Part shown: piece by piece, positions 41,301 through 49,180 of the stretch | Layout: every line of letters starts with the position of its first letter | Position numbering within the stretch: the stretch's first letter is position 1 | From: a virus | Strand: one strand, 5' to 3' | Length of the DNA stretch: 64,000 bases | Virus record (IMG/VR): IMGVR_UViG_3300042516_005475 | Span: 62,001 to 126,000 of that record | Notes under the pieces: model-generated | Told to the model about the DNA's origin: nothing | The model's database searches: none | The model's input: the letters and a program-made list of their open reading frames with translations, nothing else | Translations under genes and position numbers: made by a program

Positions 41301-42982
41301 CTAATACAGTTACACCAACCAACACAGTAACGCCAACAATTACACCAACCACCACAGTAACGCCAACAATTACACCAACTAATACAGTTACACCAACAAT
41401 CACTCCCACAATTACACCTACACAAAAGAATACATATTGCTTCCAGTCTCCGGATACTGAACCATACATTAATAATTTTGCCGATAGTAAGAATTATATA
41501 ATTAATGCTATTGATTCTTCTAATATTGCTTCAAGAGGCGCAACTGATATAGCTAAGATTCTTAAGTTTGTTGTAAGCAGACTATATTTAGTTGGAAATA
41601 TATTTAATAATTATAGTTGGGGAGCATATGGTACAACTTCAGCAGCCTATAACGTAGTTTTCACTAATTTCGGTCCAGAGGGTAGCAATCAGAAATATTA
41701 CTTTGAAATTCAGCCAAGTTATGTAACACCAACTCAATATATTGCATATTGTTCATATTTGTTCTTCAATATGAATACTGGTACAATGTTAGTTGATATG
41801 TGTTTACTTAATATTTTTGATTATAGTAACTTCCCAGCAACACCAACACCTACAATTACTGTTACTCCAACTCAATCGTTAACACCAACTAATACAGTTA
41901 CACCAACTAATACAGTTACACCAACTATAACTCCAACCAAAACAGTTACCCCTACACCAAATAGTACCTTAACTACTCCAACTACCCCAACTTTAACTCC
42001 AACCAAGACAGTTACACCAACAGTTACAGTAACACCAACAGTAACTGTAACACCAACAGTAACTGTAACACCAACAGTAACCCCAACAGCCTCTCCTGTT
42101 TTAACAAATAAACAAGCTATTTTTGGTTATGGTCAAGGGGATAGCGGTATACTTTCAAAATCTAACACAGTTACAAATCTTGGTGTAGTTAATATAGATC
42201 AAACCGGGGTTGGAACTGCAAGATATGGTTTAGCTGCTGCAAGTTACGGTGGAGATAAGGCAATATTTGGATATGGCGCAAGTGATATTAAGCTTTCTAT
42301 AACCAATACTGTTACAAATCTTGGTATAGTTAATGCTGATCAAGCAGGAGTTGGTACAGCAAGACTTTATTTAGCTGCTGCAAGTTATGGTGGAGATAAG
42401 GCAATATTTGGCTTTGGCTTCGATGGAGGTTATACAAGTACAACCAACACTGTTACAAATCTTGGTATTGTTAATTCAGATACAAGTAGCGTAGCCACAT
42501 CAAGAGCTAATTTAGCTGCTGCAAGTTATGGTGGAGATAAAGTAATATTTGGTTTTGGAGCAACATACTCAGCGGGTAATGTTTTCTATAATAAAACCTC
42601 ACTATTTTCTAATACAGGTGTGTATGTTAGTGAAACTGACAATATTGTAACTGAAAGAGGTTTCCTCGCTGCAGCTGGTTACGGAACAGATAAAGCAATA
42701 TTTGCTTATGGTTTTAATAATAGCGGGTTCCTTTTATTAACTAATAAAGTTACAAATACAGGCACTCTTGGTTCAGATACTACTGTTGCCGGTACTGCTA
42801 GATACGCTTTAGCAGCAGCTGGTTATGGTGGAGATAAGGCGATATTTGGGTTTGGTTTCTCAAGCGACTATAGTGTTGTTAATACTACTACCTTATTTGA
42901 CAATCAAGGTAATTTTGTTAGTGAAAATTCTGGGGTTGGTACTGCAAGATACGATCTTGCAGCAGCAAGCTTTGGTAGCTAA
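32381..42982 (+). CDS. Giant modular fibre protein with six kelch-like propellers
   Basis: A 3,533-residue protein, the largest in the window. Residues 1-190 form an N-terminal domain, presumably the virion attachment end. The rest alternates Thr/Pro/Asn/Val linkers with folded modules: five propeller modules, three copies of a Tyr-Cys-Phe domain, then a sixth propeller at the C-terminus. Each propeller has six repeats of about 45-50 residues built on [20 protein letters not shown] and LAAASYGGD. The T-A-R and A-I-F-G-F-G strands recall kelch repeats (R-x-x-x-A-A then a G-G strand), so the fold assignment is by analogy. The frame is open throughout. A role as a long receptor-binding or decoration fibre is inferred from neighbours and design. 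No signal peptide or enzymatic motif is seen. Confidence 0.8.
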   Translation: MEYDKPAKIVWVAKLSATGLYDTPFLKIVDPTTAPQNIVNEYTDLGLENYTINNYFVNTNLLFSITDNELNTNRKTFNWTFSAYKGPSQAASAMIAVNYFNNYTANDMGLVINYNNQYLSPPFYFDPYETSPNPTASKTFIVPAGAQNFPIPLWVRVNDGSAISTFTCLVCTNPSIILTNNIARYSNIFVTPSPTPTNTVTPTTGLSPTATPTNTPTNTVTPTNTPTNTVTPTNTPTNTVTPTVTPTNTVTVTPTITPTNTVTPTNTVTPTNTVTPTNTVTPTVTPTNTGTPNNTVTPTNTVTPTVTPTNTITPTNTVTPTNTVTPTNTVTPTNTVTPTNTVTPTNTVTPTITPTNTVTPTNTVTPTNTVTPTITPSNTVTPTNTVTPTITPTITVTPTNTVTPTITPSNTVTPTNTVTPTITPTNTVTPTNTVTPTNTVTPTITPSNTVTPTNTVTPTNTITPTNTVTPTNTVTPTVTVTPTNTVTPTNTVTPTITPTPPQPPSKRAIFGFGSTTFGGFGSPTSLSNIVSDTGVLASDVTNVGTSARLYLAAASFGDGLAIFGFGYNNGNAVGVYNPVNNSGEIGIDDTRGSFTARYQLAAASYGGDKAIFGFGSTTSGVSSITNLVDNLGQMGNNVSTVGTARNNLAAAGYGTDKAIFGFGFSTAITNITNLVSNTGVIAADVTTIGTARQILAAASYGGDKAIFGYGYTSSFVSLTNVVTNTGVVGSDVGGIGTARGYLAAAGYGTDKAIFGFGINGFGGSTLSMTNLVSNTGVVANDNSTVGTARMGLAAASFTQYFAPSPTPTPSITPSETVTPTITPTVTPTNTVTSTNTVTPTITPTNTVTPTITPTNTVTPTNTVTPTITPTNTVTPTNTVTPTNTVTPTITPTPGATSTPTNTVTPTVTVTPTNTVTPTNTVTPTNTVTPTITPTNSYTGPDRAIFGFGQSSGNTGTNITNLVSDTGVVASDLSGVGTERSQLAAASYGFDKAIFGYGGGPSNAYNNVSTLVNNLGVVVTDQLGVGTGRKGLAAAGYGYDKAIFAFGRTSSGNVNISNLVTNFGVIGTDNASVATSKENLAAAVYGYDKAIFAYGSNSGVTNTTNIVSNLGVISTDTAGVGTARSSLAATGYGMDKAIFGFGSTTINVNITSLFSNTGSYVSESSGVGTARIYLAATGYNQDKAIFGFGFAGFFASMTNLVSNIGNIAADNSTVGTGRYGLAAARFGGILPTPTATPTVTPTVTPTTGLSSTPTNTITPTNTVTPTITPTITPTVTPTNTVTPTITPTITPTPAPIQNYSGIFGFGTSTSGGNTSITNLLVSNIGILENDVTTVATARSELAAATYGTDKAIFAFGYINSVGVQNISNLVTNEGVVGTDQSTVGTSRNRLAAAGYGIDKAIFGYGYNGGYLSLTNIVTNTGVVGSDQGGIGTARADLAAATFDRDRAIFGFGTNNTNLSMTNIVTNTGVVGNDVSSIGTARRGLAAATYDVNKVIFGFGSVGISAPVSITNLVSNTGIVASDTSNVQTARSGLAAVSIGTDRAMFGFGFSNTATNITNLISNLGTIVTENFGTGTTRYSLAAASFVYVAPTPSPTITPTITPTITPTNTVTPTNTPTNTVTPTVTPTNTVTPTNTPPNTPPPQSDKSAIFGYGTNGSFGNNLSMTNLVSNAGVVTIDQTGVGTARYGLAAASYGGDKAIFGYGYVSAGSGVQNITNKVSNLGIVANDDAGVGTQRFYLAAATYGTDKAIFGYGQNSSFVGVTITNLVNNIGNVASDVTSAGTARSALTSASYGYDKAIFALGNGSVINKISNTGIVASDSSGTPPTARNGAFGAGYGYDTAILGFGYDGTHLNTITLINNQGDVVTNTTGGGSSRAFGASASYSTDKAIFGYGSTTSSASSVITLISNTGTVASESSGVGTARSSLAGASYVSGIAPSPTATTTITPTVTPTNTVTPTNTVTPTNTPTNTVTPTVTVTPTNTVTPTNTVTPTNTVTPTITPTNTVTVTPTNTVTPTNTVTPTPTSTPGASVTPTATPFALTNKNAIFGFGQNNSGSPVSMTNIVATNGNVASDVTSVNTARSGLAAASYGGDKAIFGYGYSNTFVSITNLVSGAGVVASDVSSAGTARWALAAASFGTDQAIFGYGYNGAGISITNKVSNTGIVSSNNSTVGSARGRLAAAGYGYDKAIFGYGYIFESFAYVSISNLVSNTGNVAADVTNAGSRQYLAAAGYGGDKAIFGFGDFGSYTNITNKVSNTGIVAANTNVTGTARNGLAAASYSTNLAIFGYGYTGSALSMTNKINSDGDVASDITGVGTARYYLAAASFGPEIIPTPTTTASNTPTNTVTPTVTPTNTVTPTNTVTPTNTVTPTNTVTPTNTVTPTNTVTPTNTVTPTITPTNTVTPTNTVTPTITVTPTNTPTNSVTPTVTVTPTITPTITPTQDNTYCFQTPVQTVYLNNFDICQNYIKDQLFASNLQSRGASDLRKILLYITQVLPTTSNILNNSNWGDFGTTNAAYSVIYTFNGIVGGKNQYYVSIEWSYSGNVEPYQIAYISYLSYNNNTGQCAIDMCLLNVIQYFNVTPTPTVTPTVTVTPTNTVTPTNTVTPTVTPTTTVTPTNTVTPTVTPTVTTTTGLSPTITPTITPTNTVTPTITPTNTVTPTITPTSTVTPTNTVTPTNTVTPTNTVTPTNTVTPTATVTPTITVTPTNTVTPPNTVTPTITVTPTITPTNSVTPTITPTNTITPTITPTQDNTYCFQTLRVPVYLNSFASCQGYISGLISSSNIGSRGATDIVKILRYIVNNYNPSVNILNNTDWGIYGTTGGAYSVLYTYNGIVSGNNEYYVSIEYTTGTQQIQVAYISWMTTNLSPGSCIFDMCLINILTFTNIDPTPTPTPSVTPTNTVTPTNTVTPTNTVTPTNTVTPTNTVTPTITPTNTVTPTVTPTNTVTPTNTVTPTITPTNTVTPTNTVTPTVTPTNTVTPTNTVTPTITPTTTVTPTITPTNTVTPTITPTITPTQKNTYCFQSPDTEPYINNFADSKNYIINAIDSSNIASRGATDIAKILKFVVSRLYLVGNIFNNYSWGAYGTTSAAYNVVFTNFGPEGSNQKYYFEIQPSYVTPTQYIAYCSYLFFNMNTGTMLVDMCLLNIFDYSNFPATPTPTITVTPTQSLTPTNTVTPTNTVTPTITPTKTVTPTPNSTLTTPTTPTLTPTKTVTPTVTVTPTVTVTPTVTVTPTVTPTASPVLTNKQAIFGYGQGDSGILSKSNTVTNLGVVNIDQTGVGTARYGLAAASYGGDKAIFGYGASDIKLSITNTVTNLGIVNADQAGVGTARLYLAAASYGGDKAIFGFGFDGGYTSTTNTVTNLGIVNSDTSSVATSRANLAAASYGGDKVIFGFGATYSAGNVFYNKTSLFSNTGVYVSETDNIVTERGFLAAAGYGTDKAIFAYGFNNSGFLLLTNKVTNTGTLGSDTTVAGTARYALAAAGYGGDKAIFGFGFSSDYSVVNTTTLFDNQGNFVSENSGVGTARYDLAAASFGS
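32950..33893 (+). repeat. Long Thr/Pro/Asn/Val linker of the giant fibre
   Basis: About 940 bases of tandem units coding mainly TPTNTV and [10 protein letters not shown], the longest linker in the window (about 315 residues). The repeat is highly regular at 18 bases, with synonymous changes spread through it. Confidence 0.88.
33896..34785 (+). repeat. Kelch-like propeller 1 (six repeats)
   Basis: Six successive repeats, each with an AIFGFG/AIFGYG strand (the second begins LAIFGFGY) and an (A/T)AR-x-x-LAAA segment; the second repeat is the most divergent. Confidence 0.75.
35201..36069 (+). repeat. Kelch-like propeller 2 (six repeats)
   Basis: Six repeats starting DRAIFGFGQ; the TAR segment varies to TER, TGR and TSK in some repeats, while the AIFGFG/AIFAFG strand is kept. 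Confidence 0.75.
36272..37143 (+). repeat. Kelch-like propeller 3 (six repeats)
   Basis: Six repeats. Repeats three and four share an identical 36-base run (36615-36650 and 36756-36791), pointing to recent duplication or conversion of a blade. Confidence 0.75.
37310..38184 (+). repeat. Kelch-like propeller 4 (six repeats)
   Basis: Six repeats; the fourth is shortened and the fifth has lost the TAR segment. Bases 37402-37452 are identical to 42193-42243 in propeller 6. Confidence 0.75.
38501..39369 (+). repeat. Kelch-like propeller 5 (six repeats)
   Basis: Six repeats starting [10 protein letters not shown] and ending LAAASFGPE, directly before a Thr/Pro linker and the first Tyr-Cys-Phe domain. 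Confidence 0.75.
39704..40116 (+). repeat. Recurring Tyr-Cys-Phe domain, copy A
   Basis: About 137 residues beginning NTYCFQTP, with a second Cys (DICQNYI), an [11 protein letters not shown] helix, [15 protein letters not shown], and a final DMCLLN. Copies B and C and the end of the 17097-19409 protein share this order of landmarks. Confidence 0.75.
40625..41040 (+). repeat. Recurring Tyr-Cys-Phe domain, copy B
   Basis: About 138 residues beginning NTYCFQTL, with [26 protein letters not shown] and a final DMCLIN; flanked on both sides by Thr/Pro linkers. Confidence 0.75.
41425..41838 (+). repeat. Recurring Tyr-Cys-Phe domain, copy C
   Basis: About 138 residues beginning NTYCFQSP, with [26 protein letters not shown] and a final DMCLLN. 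It lacks the second Cys found in copies A and B (DSKNYI in its place). Confidence 0.75.
42106..42979 (+). repeat. Kelch-like propeller 6 (six repeats, C-terminal)
   Basis: Six repeats ending the protein with LAAASFGS. Repeats one to three share near-identical [16 protein letters not shown] segments, so this propeller looks the most recently homogenised. Confidence 0.75.
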
Positions 42983-42988
42983 TGCATC

Positions 42989-43017
42989 TTGTTTTTTGTG
43001 AAGTTTCTTGTTAATAA
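42989..43017 (+). promoter_or_regulatory. Weak sigma70-type promoter
   Basis: TTGTTT (42989-42994), 17-base spacer, TAATAA (43012-43017); predicted start about 43024, at the ATG 43023. The boxes are poor matches, but the spacing follows the rule seen at other genes. Confidence 0.35.
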
Positions 43018-43022
43018 CATTG

Positions 43023-45437
43023 ATGAAGAAAGATTCACCTCTAATCAAGAAGTTGCTAGAAGACGCAAAGCAAGAGGCTAAAAAGAGAAAAAATAAATAT
43101 GCTGGTACTGAGCATATTCTTTTGGCTTTGCTTAAGTGTAATAGCACTATCTTAATTAACTTGTTTAAGAATCTAAAGGTTGATTACAACAACATCGTAT
43201 TCATTATAGACAATGTTTTGTTTTATAGCAACGTAGAAAAACCACCAACCTTAGAAGAGATTCAATTTACCCCTAAAGTAGAAAAGATTTTTGCATTAGC
43301 TGAGCAGATTTGTGAGAAGCTCGAGCAAAAAGAGCTTACCCCTGTTCATGTCTTTTTAGGTTTACTCTACGACGATCAAGGTAGCGCAATTAACATTTTA
43401 AAATCAGAAGGAGTCTTTTATAAAAACGTAAAAGAGGTTGTTTGTAAACATTTAGACGGGGAGTTGTTACCTAATGAACCAAAAGTCTCAGAGGCTATTC
43501 CAGTATTAACTGATGATGATATGATGGAAGAGGAATCAAACGACATTCTTGATGTGTTTGGTACTAATTTAAATGAAACTAATTTACCTCTCAACGTTAT
43601 TGGTGGGGAGAATTATATTTCAAGAATGGTTGAGATTCTTTGTCGTAAAAATAAAAGCAATGTTATTCTTATTGGTGAGCCTGGAGTTGGAAAAACAACC
43701 CAGGTATTAAATCTCGCAAGAAAAATTAGAGATAATGATGTACCTGAGTTCTTGCAGAACAAGACAGTTTACAGTCTTGATTTAAACAAGCTTATTTCTG
43801 GTACTAGATTCAGAGGAGATTTCGAAGAACGTATTCAAGGGCTTATTCACGCACTTTTAACAAAGAAAGACCTTATTGTCTACATTGATGAGATTCAAAA
43901 CCTGACTAGTTTAGGTAAATCCTCTGGGGTTGATCTAGGGAATACATTAAAGTCTGTTCTTACAGCTGAAAATGTTAGAATAATTGGCTCAACCACCTTC
44001 AGTGATTACAAGGCTTCATTCGAACAAGACAAGGCTCTTGAGAGAAGGTTTCAAAAAGTAATATTTAAAGAGCCTAACACTAATGAGACGTTGTGTATTC
44101 TCAAAGGAGTAAAGAAAGATTACGAGAATTACTATAAATGCCACATTAATGACACAATTTTAAAGCGTATTGTTCATCTTTCTGACAGGTTTGTTACTAA
44201 TAGAAAGTTTCCAGACAAGGCTATTGACATTTTAGATGAAGTTGGCTCATTTGTCTACAATAAAAAGAATGTAATACCAAAGAATATAGTTAAGACACAG
44301 AACATTGTACTAAAGACAATGCAGAAGAAAGAGCAGTTCTTGTTTAAAAACAACTTTGAAAAGGCTTTATTGTATAAAGAACAAGAAGAACAAGAGACTG
44401 CTGTGTTGAACAAGCAGTTAGACGACTGGAAAAAGAGTATTACTTCCTTTGCACCAATAAAAGTCAATGATGTTGATGCTGTTGTAAGTAAGTTGACTAA
44501 CATTCCAATTAATAAAATCAAAGTTAATGAAGAATACTTTAAGGAACTCAGAACATATTTAGAGAATAACGTGTTTGGACAGTCTCAGGCTATCCAAAAG
44601 ATTGTTAAAATCATTAAAAAGTCTAAGTTGGATTTACAGGATCCAAATAAACCCCTTGGATCTTTCTTACTAGCCGGGACTACTGGTGTTGGCAAGACAT
44701 TACTAGTGAGAAAGCTCCATGAATTTTTAAATAACAGCACTCCAGAGTCGTTTGTAGTGTTTGATATGTCTGAATTTGCTGAGGCTCATTCAATTGCCAA
44801 GCTAATCGGCGCACCTCCAGGATATGTTGGGTATGGGAAGGGTGGTTTGCTTACTGAAAAGATAAAGAACTTTCCTAATAGCATCATTTTATTTGATGAA
44901 ATTGAAAAGGCTCACCCAGAAGTATATACTGTTTTATTGCAAGTGCTAGATAGTGGTAGGTTAACTGACTCTTCTGGCGAAGAAATAAACCTTAAGAACT
45001 GTTATTTCTTTGCTACAACCAATGTTGGTGCTTCAACTGAGAGATCCATGGGTTTCGGTGCACAGAACTTTACAGAAAACTTCGTTAGCTCTATTGAGAA
45101 GCACTTTAAACCTGAGTTTCTGAACCGCTTTGATGATATTATCGTGTTCGATAAGGTAACTGATAATAATACTATAAATCAAATTATCAATAAGGAACTA
45201 GAAATTATTATTAATAGAGTTAAACAGAAGACCGGTATACGTTCTGTCTCCTTCTCTGAATCTATTGTAAAGTATATTTCAGATAAAAGCCAGACTGAGA
45301 AGTATGGGGCACGGGAAATTAAGAGAATTGTTGAAAAGCTTATTTTTAACCCAATGATTGACTTCATTTCCTCTAAAAATAAGGTTAAAACTCTAAAGAT
45401 TTCAGAAGAAAATAAAGAAATTAATTTTTCTGCTTGA
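43023..45437 (+). CDS. Clp/Hsp100 AAA+ ATPase (ClpA/ClpC type)
   Basis: An 804-residue unfoldase that threads proteins through a hexameric ring using ATP. Seen: an N-terminal Clp_N repeat domain (AGTEHILLALL), first ATPase domain with Walker A GEPGVGKTT (about residue 218) and Walker B VYIDEIQ, a short charged middle helix (no long ClpB-type M-domain), and second ATPase domain with Walker A GTTGVGKT (about 552) and FDEIEKAHPE. After TTNVGAS the loop reads SMGFGAQ, at the place of the IGL/IGF loop that ClpA and ClpC use to bind ClpP. ATG 43023 is preferred to TTG 43008. No ClpP gene is in the window. A role in host takeover or virion maturation is open. Confidence 0.88.
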   Translation: MKKDSPLIKKLLEDAKQEAKKRKNKYAGTEHILLALLKCNSTILINLFKNLKVDYNNIVFIIDNVLFYSNVEKPPTLEEIQFTPKVEKIFALAEQICEKLEQKELTPVHVFLGLLYDDQGSAINILKSEGVFYKNVKEVVCKHLDGELLPNEPKVSEAIPVLTDDDMMEEESNDILDVFGTNLNETNLPLNVIGGENYISRMVEILCRKNKSNVILIGEPGVGKTTQVLNLARKIRDNDVPEFLQNKTVYSLDLNKLISGTRFRGDFEERIQGLIHALLTKKDLIVYIDEIQNLTSLGKSSGVDLGNTLKSVLTAENVRIIGSTTFSDYKASFEQDKALERRFQKVIFKEPNTNETLCILKGVKKDYENYYKCHINDTILKRIVHLSDRFVTNRKFPDKAIDILDEVGSFVYNKKNVIPKNIVKTQNIVLKTMQKKEQFLFKNNFEKALLYKEQEEQETAVLNKQLDDWKKSITSFAPIKVNDVDAVVSKLTNIPINKIKVNEEYFKELRTYLENNVFGQSQAIQKIVKIIKKSKLDLQDPNKPLGSFLLAGTTGVGKTLLVRKLHEFLNNSTPESFVVFDMSEFAEAHSIAKLIGAPPGYVGYGKGGLLTEKIKNFPNSIILFDEIEKAHPEVYTVLLQVLDSGRLTDSSGEEINLKNCYFFATTNVGASTERSMGFGAQNFTENFVSSIEKHFKPEFLNRFDDIIVFDKVTDNNTINQIINKELEIIINRVKQKTGIRSVSFSESIVKYISDKSQTEKYGAREIKRIVEKLIFNPMIDFISSKNKVKTLKISEENKEINFSA

Positions 45438-45461
45438 TTCATAAACTAGACCATCTATAAT
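45434..45461 (+). promoter_or_regulatory. Sigma70-type promoter
   Basis: TTGATT (45434-45439), 16-base spacer, consensus TATAAT (45456-45461); predicted start 45468, one base before the ATG at 45469. An earlier ATG at 45460 lies inside the -10 and is therefore not used. Confidence 0.65.
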
Positions 45462-45468
45462 GTTGGTC

Positions 45469-45660
45469 ATGAAGAGTTACAAAGTCGTTATTCGCAACTT
45501 CCACAATCACGATTGCCGCGACATCGAGATCTCTGGAAAGAACGTTCAGCTTGCTCATAAGCTCGCCTTGAAGCAGGTGAAGTTTGAGGAAGATATTCTG
45601 GAAATGTATAATGCTGACGGCAACCTTGCCTACCATCTGCAAAAAGGTTGGAGGGAGTAA
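45469..45660 (+). CDS. Small protein of unknown function
   Basis: A 63-residue protein with alternating strands and a helix (MKSYKVVIRN at the start, then ISGKNVQLAHKLALKQVKF), compatible with a small alpha/beta domain. It is not recognised. It has a consensus promoter and a G+C-richer codon use, like the DUF932 gene that follows after 45 bases, so both may be expressed early. The start was moved to ATG 45469 because the earlier ATG overlaps the -10 element. Confidence 0.6.
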   Translation: MKSYKVVIRNFHNHDCRDIEISGKNVQLAHKLALKQVKFEEDILEMYNADGNLAYHLQKGWRE

Positions 45661-45669
45661 ACTTTCCTG

Positions 45670-45700
45670 TTGCCTTTTTCTGATATCGAGACTATAAATA
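45670..45700 (+). promoter_or_regulatory. Promoter with late-type TATAAATA and -35-like TTGCCT
   Basis: TATAAATA (45693-45700) lies 5 bases before ATG 45706. TTGCCT (45670-45675) sits 17 bases before TATAAA, so the site could serve both sigma70 and a late factor. Either way the predicted start is at the ATG. Confidence 0.6.
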
Positions 45701-45705
45701 ATGGT

Positions 45706-46650
45706 ATGACAAGCAATCTTATCTCTCTCGACACGAAGCTTGGAACCGAAATCACTGGTGTTACCGACTTCGACGAGTTGATTACACGAGCTAATCTTGA
45801 CTTTAAGCTCGAGAAGGAGCCGCTGTTTGACCGCAATGGCAAACAGATCAAGGATAAGTTCATTATTCGCAACACCAACAACGATTCTGTGCTTGGTATT
45901 GTTGGTAAGCGTTATAACATTGTTGATGTTCCTACTATGGTTGAACCTTTCCACAAGAACATTGTTAAAAAGTTCGATCTTGAGTATGAGAACGCTGGTA
46001 TCATTGAAAACGGGCGAAAGTGCTGGGTAGCAGCTCGATTTAAGAATCCGATGAGTCTCAAGTACCGTCCCATGGATACAATTAACAATCGTATCTTCTG
46101 TTTGATTACTAACGATGGTACTTTTCGAAACTCTTATTTGAGTATGGCTCATCGAATCTTCTGTAACAATCAGTTGAAGCTCATGGTTAAGGCTGCTTCT
46201 GAGTCTGGTCTTGGTGTTATGCACACCAAGAATCACCAACGCAAGATTGATACTAATATGATTCTTATCAATAGCTTCTTGGATGCAGGCAAGGGTTTTG
46301 TTGAACAGGCTGATGCTCTTAACGATAAGATTATGAATGCTCAGGAGGCTAAAAACTTTCTTGATAAGCTTATGCCTAAGAACGCTAAGAAGGCTAATTC
46401 AAAGCAGTCTATGCGTCTTATTCACCGCAAGGCTCATATCATTGAGCTGTTTAATAACGGTGCTGGTAACATTGGGCGTACTCGTTGGGATATGTTCAAT
46501 GCAGTTACGGAGTATTTTGACCATCATAATAATCCGAATAAGATTCTTAAGCACGGTAAAATTGCTCTTGAAAAACGTTTTGTAGCTAATACAATCTTTG
46601 GGCAGGGTGTACAAATTAAGCAAAAAGCTCTGGATTTGTTGCTTAATTGA
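45706..46650 (+). CDS. DUF932 family protein
   Basis: A 314-residue member of the DUF932 (phage/plasmid-like TIGR03299) family, common in phages and plasmids and of unknown biochemical role. Seen: a GIVGKRYNIVDVPTMVEPF segment, the GRKCWVAARFKNPM strand pair, CNNQLKLM, and near the C-terminus TRWDMFNAVTEYFDHH, the usual family ending. Length is typical. The start was moved from TTG 45670 to ATG 45706 because the TTG lies in the promoter. The gene is followed by the tRNA cluster. A link to DNA metabolism or anti-defence is often suggested for the family, but nothing here proves it. Confidence 0.8.
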   Translation: MTSNLISLDTKLGTEITGVTDFDELITRANLDFKLEKEPLFDRNGKQIKDKFIIRNTNNDSVLGIVGKRYNIVDVPTMVEPFHKNIVKKFDLEYENAGIIENGRKCWVAARFKNPMSLKYRPMDTINNRIFCLITNDGTFRNSYLSMAHRIFCNNQLKLMVKAASESGLGVMHTKNHQRKIDTNMILINSFLDAGKGFVEQADALNDKIMNAQEAKNFLDKLMPKNAKKANSKQSMRLIHRKAHIIELFNNGAGNIGRTRWDMFNAVTEYFDHHNNPNKILKHGKIALEKRFVANTIFGQGVQIKQKALDLLLN

Positions 46651-46664
46651 TTAAATAATAACAC

Positions 46665-46739
46665 GGGAGGTTAGCTCAGCGGCAGAGCAGATCCTTTACA
46701 CGGATAAGGCCAGAGGTTCAAATCCTCTACTTCCCACCA
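46665..46739 (+). tRNA. tRNA-Val (anticodon UAC)
   Basis: Complete cloverleaf: acceptor stem 46665-46671 with 46729-46735 (one G-U pair), D stem GCTC/GAGC, anticodon loop TTTACAC (46695-46701) giving UAC, T arm with TTCAAAT, discriminator A and encoded CCA. The outermost anticodon-stem pair is a G-A mismatch. Confidence 0.92.
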
Positions 46740-46744
46740 TTTAT

Positions 46745-46818
46745 CGGTCACAAGTGTTACGGTAGCATACATGCTTTGGGAGCATGCGGAGACAGTTCAA
46801 TTCTGTCGTGGCCGACCA
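46745..46818 (+). tRNA. tRNA-Pro (anticodon UGG)
   Basis: Acceptor stem 46745-46751 with 46808-46814 (one G-U pair), perfect anticodon stem CATGC/GCATG with loop TTTGGGA, anticodon UGG, T loop TTCAATT, encoded CCA. Only 5 bases separate it from the Val tRNA. Confidence 0.92.
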
Positions 46819-46856
46819 TTTTAATTCGAGAGGTTGTCTCAAACCCATACAATTTG

Positions 46857-46864
46857 AATAAATA
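46857..46864 (+). promoter_or_regulatory. Late-type promoter box AATAAATA
   Basis: Ends 5 bases (ATTGT) before ATG 46870. Confidence 0.55.
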
Positions 46865-46869
46865 ATTGT

Positions 46870-47343
46870 ATGGGTAAAGTTTTTATAAAGTGTTCTTCTT
46901 GTTTAATTCAGATTGAAAAATGGGATTATGAATTAAAAAACATCAAACAAAAAGAGAATTACACCTGTAAAGTTTGTAAAGTTAACAAAAGCAAGCAAAT
47001 TAGTACTTGCCCGATTTGTAAAAACAATTTTATTACATCAGTAAAGAGACCTAGCACAACTTGTTCATATGCTTGCTCAAATAAGTTGTTTAGAACCGGA
47101 CCTAATAACGGTAACTGGAAAGAAGACAGCTATAGAACTACTTGTTTTCATTATCATAAAAAAGAATGTATTGTTTGCAAAGAAAATTTAATTGTTGAAG
47201 TTCATCATTACGATGGAAATCACGATAATAATAATCCAAACAATTTAATTCCGCTGTGTCCAACTCACCATCAGTACATGCACAGCAGTTATAGAGATAA
47301 AATAAATACCATTGTAGAAGAATATAAGAAGAATTTTAAATAG
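46870..47343 (+). CDS. HNH endonuclease with zinc-binding motifs
   Basis: A 157-residue protein, probably a free-standing homing endonuclease. It has several CxxC pairs in the N-terminal half (C-S-S-C, C-K-V-C, C-P-I-C) that would bind zinc. The C-terminal HNH nuclease core reads VEVHHYDGNHDNNNPNNL and then PLCPTHHQYMH, with the His-His, the Asn and the last His of the motif in place. It sits directly after two tRNA genes, a usual site for such mobile genes. Its 3' end overlaps the convergent nuclease-like gene by 8 bases. Confidence 0.85.
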   Translation: MGKVFIKCSSCLIQIEKWDYELKNIKQKENYTCKVCKVNKSKQISTCPICKNNFITSVKRPSTTCSYACSNKLFRTGPNNGNWKEDSYRTTCFHYHKKECIVCKENLIVEVHHYDGNHDNNNPNNLIPLCPTHHQYMHSSYRDKINTIVEEYKKNFK

Positions 47344-48382
47344 CCATGATCTTCATGGCTGTGCTATAACCAGAGCCAGTTGACCAGTCGTAATTAAATC
47401 TCCAATCTTTTTTCTTTTCTAAGAGTTGGCTTACTGGAATGTTAGAATTGACAAGATCAATCTTAATATCAGTACTTTCACAATCAAAGGCTAATAGGTA
47501 ATCGAAGTTCTTATTGAGCTGGTAGCACTTTAATTGTATAAAGCCAACTAGCCTCAATAAATCGTCAGCCTGAGATAAGGTTCTCTTGTCGATGTATTTG
47601 GTTCTGATGCTTCTTACAATAGAAGACTTTCTGCTTTCAATATAAGAATCAAGAGTGCCACTAATTAGCTCCTCTTTACCTGGATCATCAATATCATATC
47701 CAGCTAATACAGAGACCAAGTCTTTAATATCTTCTAAGTCACCTTCTGCAGCCTTGCGACCTAGATCTTCTTTGCTAGCTCCTTCTGTTCTCTCTGTCTC
47801 TAATCTAGCACCTGGAGTAGACTTAATTTCAAAAGTCTTCCCATCTAGTTCCATATCACCTACAGAGGCGCTAGTACCACCTGCGAAAATCTCAAAGAAA
47901 ATTTCACCTGGACCAACAGCCTTACCTTTTTTAGCCTCTGTCTTTTGTTTTACTAGGCGAGTAAGTTCTGGAATATGAGAAGAAACGTTGCCTTTGTAAC
48001 AGGTAGTAAGAATCTCAACAAGAGAACCACTATCGCTGCTTTCTCCGTAGAGTTTTAAAATCTTGGCAAACTCATCTTGATTTTCTTTCTTGAAAGTCAT
48101 ACCAGTCTCCTTGATAAAGACTGCAAATGAGTTGGCGATATCAGAGCCTGGAGCAACTCCAGCCTTTATAAGAGACTCTTTAAACAAGACTGTGTCAACT
48201 TCTTCTCCAGAAACATCGTTTGCCTTAAGAGCTCTTCTGAGAACATTGTTGTAGTAGACTTTATCCAAGGTGGCAATGTGCTCAACTGAGTCTTGATCAG
48301 GGTCCTGCTTAAAGATTTTCACCTCATCCTGTTCTCTGAGGACTTTTCGGGCATAGATATCTTTGAGCTTTGATACGATCAT
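47336..48382 (-). CDS. Putative PD-(D/E)XK-type nuclease
   Basis: A 348-residue protein. Around residues 155-195 it carries GPGEIFFEIFAGG, then DMELDGKTFEIKS and GARL. The Glu, then Asp-x-Glu-Leu-Asp-Gly, then E-I-K order resembles the catalytic core of PD-(D/E)XK nucleases, with the Lys as the catalytic base. The rest is helical and unrecognised. The start was moved from TTG 48433 to ATG 48382, since a late-type box lies 5 bases upstream. The N-terminus (MIVSKLKDIYARKVLRE) also resembles the packaged-protein leader seen in T4 internal proteins. It may act on host or phage DNA; this is inferred. Confidence 0.5.
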   Translation of the reverse strand: MIVSKLKDIYARKVLREQDEVKIFKQDPDQDSVEHIATLDKVYYNNVLRRALKANDVSGEEVDTVLFKESLIKAGVAPGSDIANSFAVFIKETGMTFKKENQDEFAKILKLYGESSDSGSLVEILTTCYKGNVSSHIPELTRLVKQKTEAKKGKAVGPGEIFFEIFAGGTSASVGDMELDGKTFEIKSTPGARLETERTEGASKEDLGRKAAEGDLEDIKDLVSVLAGYDIDDPGKEELISGTLDSYIESRKSSIVRSIRTKYIDKRTLSQADDLLRLVGFIQLKCYQLNKNFDYLLAFDCESTDIKIDLVNSNIPVSQLLEKKKDWRFNYDWSTGSGYSTAMKIMAI

Positions 48383-48387
48383 AGAAA

Positions 48388-48395
48388 TATTTATG
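48388..48395 (-). promoter_or_regulatory. Late-type promoter box CATAAATA
   Basis: Minus-strand box followed by TTTCT (5 bases) and ATG 48382; divergent to the promoter of the outer-membrane protein gene. Confidence 0.55.
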
Positions 48396-48416
48396 CGCTG
48401 ACCTAAATAAAAACAG

Positions 48417-48444
48417 TTGCTTTTTTTTGGCAACGCTTTATAAT
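48417..48444 (+). promoter_or_regulatory. Sigma70-type promoter
   Basis: TTGCTT (48417-48422), 16-base spacer, consensus TATAAT (48439-48444); predicted start about 48451, four bases before ATG 48455. Confidence 0.6.
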
Positions 48445-48454
48445 ATTACTCGAT

Positions 48455-49162
48455 ATGAAAAACATGTTTAAGTCCCTCGTGGCGATCGCATCTTTGGTTG
48501 TCGCCCTTTCTATCACTGCCGCTGATAACGCCTCTGTTGGGGTTACGGCAGGATACAATAATAACTACGTCGTTAATGGTGTTGTTCGTAACAATGCCTC
48601 AGCATTGATTGCTGTTGATGCCAGCAAGACTCTTAAGTATGCTGATGTCTACCTCAAGGGCACGTTGCTCCCCAACAACGACTTGGATCAGTCTCATTGG
48701 ACGCTTGGAACTGGAAAGGCATTTGATCTTTTCAGTGATTTCTCTTTGCGTGCTGATGCTGATATTACTCGTCACCAAAGCGGTGTGACTGGTATTCCTA
48801 ATTCCACTGAGTTTGGAGCTAAGCTTGCTCTTAAGAACCCATATGTCACTCCTTATGTTCGCGGTTCTTATGATTACAACCTCGATCAGACTGGTGTTAG
48901 TGCAGGTCTTTATCGCGTTCAGGCTCTCCCGTTCGGCTTCTCTGTGACTCCTCTTGCTGAGTATGGTAAGTTCACCGATTATGAGGCCTTCGTTGGTAAG
49001 GTTACTGTTGCTCGTCCGTTTGAGCTCTCCTTTGGAACCCTTACTCCGTTTGCTGATGTTAGTTATGTTGATAACAACTTTAGCACTAGCAAGTTTAACT
49101 TCGCTACTAAGGAGCTTAATGGTTCAGTTGTTGTTTCCGCTGGCTTGAACTTCCGCTTCTAA
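48455..49162 (+). CDS. Secreted outer-membrane beta-barrel-like protein
   Basis: A 235-residue protein. Residues 1-22 are a clear Sec signal peptide (MKNMFKSLVAIASLVVALS, cleavage likely after SITA). The mature part shows amphipathic strands of 8-12 residues with turns rich in Asn, Asp and Gly, and ends in GLNFRF, the terminal Phe signature of Bam-inserted barrels. About ten strands would fit. It stands alone between a strong promoter and a strong terminator, so it is a self-contained gene (a moron) with G+C-richer codons than its neighbours. It may change the host surface, for example to exclude superinfecting phages, or act as a pore. Host origin is possible. Confidence 0.75.
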   Translation: MKNMFKSLVAIASLVVALSITAADNASVGVTAGYNNNYVVNGVVRNNASALIAVDASKTLKYADVYLKGTLLPNNDLDQSHWTLGTGKAFDLFSDFSLRADADITRHQSGVTGIPNSTEFGAKLALKNPYVTPYVRGSYDYNLDQTGVSAGLYRVQALPFGFSVTPLAEYGKFTDYEAFVGKVTVARPFELSFGTLTPFADVSYVDNNFSTSKFNFATKELNGSVVVSAGLNFRF

Positions 49163-49180
49163 TCAGAATCAGTCAGTTAG

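Noticed and set aside
32950-42100. CRISPR-like or tandem satellite arrays
   Set aside because: The repeats have no unique spacers, are coding in one frame, and vary mostly at synonymous positions.
45797-46585. Leu/Ser-rich frames within the DUF932 gene
   Set aside because: Shifted frames of a well-supported gene with no start signals.
47342-47360. Hairpin AGCCATGA-TCT-TCATGGCT between convergent genes
   Set aside because: No T run on either strand and it codes the end of the nuclease-like gene; not called a terminator.
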